This document shows positions 13,414 to 15,770 of a stretch of 15,770 nucleotides of DNA, in pieces. Both the position numbers and the translations under genes were made by a program. Position 1 is the first letter of the stretch; each line of letters starts with the position of its first letter. Origin of the DNA: Spirochaetaceae bacterium (GTDB lineage Bacteria; Spirochaetota; Spirochaetia; Treponematales; Breznakiellaceae). The stretch spans positions 1 through 15,770 of the forward strand of contig JAIRPU010000048.1 in NCBI GenBank assembly GCA_031256815.1. Direction: 5' to 3'. The notes under the pieces are model-generated. The model was not told the DNA's origin, did not search any database, and saw nothing but the letters and a program-made list of their open reading frames with translations.

Positions 13414-15690
13414 CTACAGCTGTTCGTCCGCCTGGCTGCCATTTTCATAACTATCCGCCCTTATCCAGTTTTTGGGTTTGAAAATATCATCGTGGACATA
13501 GTAATCCAATGCAGGATTAAGTGTAAACCTGGTCGCCTGTCTTCTCTGTAAATGAATTGAGCCTGACATGGCAATATACAGCGGCGATTTTTTATTTTCC
13601 ATGGTAACCGCGTTTCCGGTAAACGGATTTACCGCGCCGTCCAGTATATTTTGCAGCGCAAGCGAGGGAACATCAGCGTTTGACATAAAAGCCATATCAG
13701 TTGTTATATCGCCTGATGCGTTAAAATCTTTTACCATCAAAAGCGGATTGAATTGATCTACATTAAAAGGCAGTCCTATTTTTGTAACAAAGTTAGGTTG
13801 CGGGCCATGGTCAGATACGATAATAATTTTTGTGTTATCGTATAAATTTTCTGTTTTTAGAAACGCGAACCAATCGGCAAGGCGTTTTAACGAAGCAATA
13901 TTTATATGATACGCCGCTTCTTTTTTAAATTTGCTTGTTCCGTAATCAGAAACCTGCAATTTTGGTCTGTATTCGGGAGCCTGTAAAAACGATGTTTCAT
14001 GGGTTGTATTGTTTGTCAGTAAAAGCAGCGCGCCTTTTTCTTCGTTTTGTATAGCGGTTAATTGCGGCAGATAATCAAGAACCGCGTATCCGTTAAGTGT
14101 CAGTCTGAGGCTTTGTCCGTAAACCGTAGCGCACCAATTACCTTTTGCGTAAAATGCACGCCTAAAAGCAAGAGGAAGCCCCTTGAAAACGCTGTAATAA
14201 AACATATTTCGTTTTAATATATCGCTTGCCGAAGGAAGAGAAAGATTATGTTCCAAAAGCCATAAATCGGTATACACTGAATCGGTTATATACGCTTTTA
14301 CGTCGGGATAGGGTTCATAAATATCAAGCGCGGTTTTCTGATTGTAATTTGCATAAGGCGGGTCGGTTGCGGTAACCGCAAAACCGTTTTCGGAAAAAAT
14401 ACGGGGCATCATTAATAACGCCTGATTGTGTTTTTCAACCAAAGGAACACTATCGCGCTTGTTTATTTCTTCCGGCGTGTATTCATAGCCGCCGAATATA
14501 GGCGGAGAACCGATTGCCGTATACCCGTTAAACGAAACCGTATTTGGATAATAGATAAATCCCGAATAGTCTTTTTTGAGTTCGGGGGCTTCTTCTAAAA
14601 TATACGGAACAAAAACACTAATGGCCCTGTCAAGCATAATAACAACCACATTTTTACCGGTTTTTGAAAGCTGAAGTATTGGCTTGGTTTGTGTAGGCAT
14701 CATCTCTTTATTGGCGCTATATGAAGCAAGATGCGCCAATTCTTTCTGTATTGCCGCCGCGTTTACAAAAGAGAGCCCCGCAAGCGAAACAGCGCATATA
14801 CCAAAAACAACCGGTATTATATTTTTCCATTTTGAGAAATACAAAAATGCCAGAATACCAGACGGTATACATAACGCGAGTATATTAATAATAATTGATT
14901 TTAAAGAGTGTCTCACATCGCCTGCAAACACTAAATTTACCGATATAAGCCCATAGCTGCCTGAAAACAGAAAGGTGTCGCAGAGAAAACAAGCGCATAA
15001 TATCATTCCCGCAAATGCGAAATGTTTTTTGATTTTTGCTGGAAAAAGAAAATAAAGGCATATACCCCAAAAAAGAAAGAAACCTGAAACCTGCAGGCCT
15101 GTATTAAAAATAAAGAAAAACGGCGAAGTATAATTATCAATAAATGAAAATTCCTGCGGCGAGGCTGCGATAAGCTGCGTTGGAGTGCTAATTCCAAATA
15201 AAAGCCATATTACAAAAAAAGAAGAGATAAAAACCGCAAATGTTTGTTTGGAATTGGGCGTCTCAAAAAAACCGCTACGATTTTCAGGTATGACATGCCG
15301 CATGGCAAAAATTTTTTTTACAAAAGGAGAAATTAAAGCTATAAGTATAATGAGGGCAAATATAACCGCTAAAAACATTCTTACGCTTATATCGCCGTGA
15401 TGAACTGCAAGTACATAGAAAATCATAAAAGCGCATATAATCAAAATAAATGCGGAAACTATTTTTCTTTTACCTGGAAATCGTATTTTAAAATAAATAT
15501 TTTTTACAAGCGAAAATACATTGTTAAGCGTCCAGTAAAATACCAATCCCGCCGGCGAATTGTATAACAATACCAAAAATACAAGCGCCATTCCGTATAA
15601 TTGCAGTTTATCTTTTACTTGTAAGCCTCGCGTATATACCGCGCCGGAAGCGATATTTATCGCCGTCATCACAAAAGGCAGGATGTTCTG
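13414..15690 (-). CDS. YidC/Oxa1-like membrane segment fused to a sulfatase/phosphoglycerol-transferase-like domain (5' partial)
   Basis: The 5' end is missing: the frame stays meaningful up to about 15690 (QNILPFV precedes the first GTG at 15672 and ATG at 15669), so those codons are probably internal. Numbering from the GTG, residues 28-60 hold the YidC/Oxa1 C-terminal signature (FLVLLYNSPAGLVFYWTLNN). More membrane helices follow at about 72-90, 98-116, 145-168, 183-209, 218-234, 258-278 and 284-304. From ~340 the protein is a soluble, probably periplasmic, alkaline-phosphatase-superfamily domain: VVVIMLD with metal ligand Asp348, likely nucleophile Thr385 in NGYTAIGSPP, His558 in TTHET and Asp621-His622 in VSDHG. 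This pattern resembles LTA synthase/OpgB-type transferases more than Cys-type sulfatases. A role in moving phospho-groups onto surface glycans or lipids is inference. The gene lies upstream of the heptose operon on the same strand, 139 bp away. Confidence 0.82.
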   Translation of the reverse strand, partial: QNILPFVMTAINIASGAVYTRGLQVKDKLQLYGMALVFLVLLYNSPAGLVFYWTLNNVFSLVKNIYFKIRFPGKRKIVSAFILIICAFMIFYVLAVHHGDISVRMFLAVIFALIILIALISPFVKKIFAMRHVIPENRSGFFETPNSKQTFAVFISSFFVIWLLFGISTPTQLIAASPQEFSFIDNYTSPFFFIFNTGLQVSGFFLFWGICLYFLFPAKIKKHFAFAGMILCACFLCDTFLFSGSYGLISVNLVFAGDVRHSLKSIIINILALCIPSGILAFLYFSKWKNIIPVVFGICAVSLAGLSFVNAAAIQKELAHLASYSANKEMMPTQTKPILQLSKTGKNVVVIMLDRAISVFVPYILEEAPELKKDYSGFIYYPNTVSFNGYTAIGSPPIFGGYEYTPEEINKRDSVPLVEKHNQALLMMPRIFSENGFAVTATDPPYANYNQKTALDIYEPYPDVKAYITDSVYTDLWLLEHNLSLPSASDILKRNMFYYSVFKGLPLAFRRAFYAKGNWCATVYGQSLRLTLNGYAVLDYLPQLTAIQNEEKGALLLLTNNTTHETSFLQAPEYRPKLQVSDYGTSKFKKEAAYHINIASLKRLADWFAFLKTENLYDNTKIIIVSDHGPQPNFVTKIGLPFNVDQFNPLLMVKDFNASGDITTDMAFMSNADVPSLALQNILDGAVNPFTGNAVTMENKKSPLYIAMSGSIHLQRRQATRFTLNPALDYYVHDDIFKPKNWIRADSYENGSQADEQL

Positions 15691-15770
15691 GGGGGGCCGC
15701 CGCCGCCGCGCCCCCCGGCGGGGCAGCCGGGGAGGGGCGGCGGGGGAGGGGAGATTACACCCTCGCTAGC
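15691..15770. other. GC-rich low-complexity contig end, probable assembly artefact
   Basis: These 80 bases are dominated by G/C runs and CCG-type repeats, in sharp contrast to the AT-rich sequence before them. The minus frame that carries the YidC-like gene becomes arginine/proline-rich here and meets a stop (TAG at 15766-15768), with no resemblance to the family. This fits a chimeric read end or sequencing artefact. Confidence 0.7.

Noticed and set aside
1..15770. CRISPR arrays, tRNA or rRNA genes, transposases, long direct repeats
   Set aside because: None was seen on reading both strands; coding density is high and the intergenic gaps are short.

Overview
The window reads as chromosomal DNA from a diderm (outer-membrane) bacterium, most likely a Treponema-like spirochaete. 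Direct evidence for a diderm is a lipoprotein, an outer-membrane beta-barrel protein, a pair of LptF/LptG permeases and heptose-sugar synthesis genes. The spirochaete assignment is inference from gene content and general style; there is no rRNA or marker gene here to prove it. Genes are densely packed, with many ATGA-type overlaps. There is no CRISPR array, tRNA, rRNA or insertion sequence.

Left, plus strand (1-1875): an unrecognised lipoprotein and a small outer-membrane beta-barrel protein. They are separated by a GC-rich hairpin and closed by a strong rho-independent terminator. Next, plus strand (1920-5773): dut (dUTPase), lptF, lptG and a zinc-dependent histone-deacetylase-fold hydrolase, joined by two 4-nt overlaps and a 1-nt gap, so almost certainly one transcription unit. 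Its last gene runs 21 bp into the 3' end of the opposing operon.

Minus strand (13274 down to 5753): a seven-gene operon, in transcription order hddA, gmhA, an hddC-gmhB fusion, a GT4 glycosyltransferase, a radical SAM/SPASM-like enzyme, a GT1 (sterol/macrolide-type) glycosyltransferase and a LacI-family regulator. The first three genes encode all four reactions from sedoheptulose 7-phosphate to GDP-D-glycero-alpha-D-manno-heptose. The two glycosyltransferases could then attach heptose or other sugars to a lipid or surface glycan. The role of the radical SAM enzyme is unknown. A good sigma70-type promoter lies 53-81 bp upstream of hddA.

Right end, minus strand (13414-15690, 5' end missing): a large membrane protein joining a YidC/Oxa1-like segment, several more membrane helices and an alkaline-phosphatase-superfamily (sulfatase / phosphoglycerol-transferase-like) domain. 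This unusual architecture is the most interesting item in the window. The final ~80 bases (15691-15770) are extremely GC-rich, low-complexity sequence unlike the rest and look like a contig-end artefact.

Taken together, the right two-thirds looks like a cell-surface glycan or glycolipid locus: heptose activation, glycosyl transfer, a possible radical modification step, and a membrane-bound phospho- or sulfo-transferase/hydrolase.
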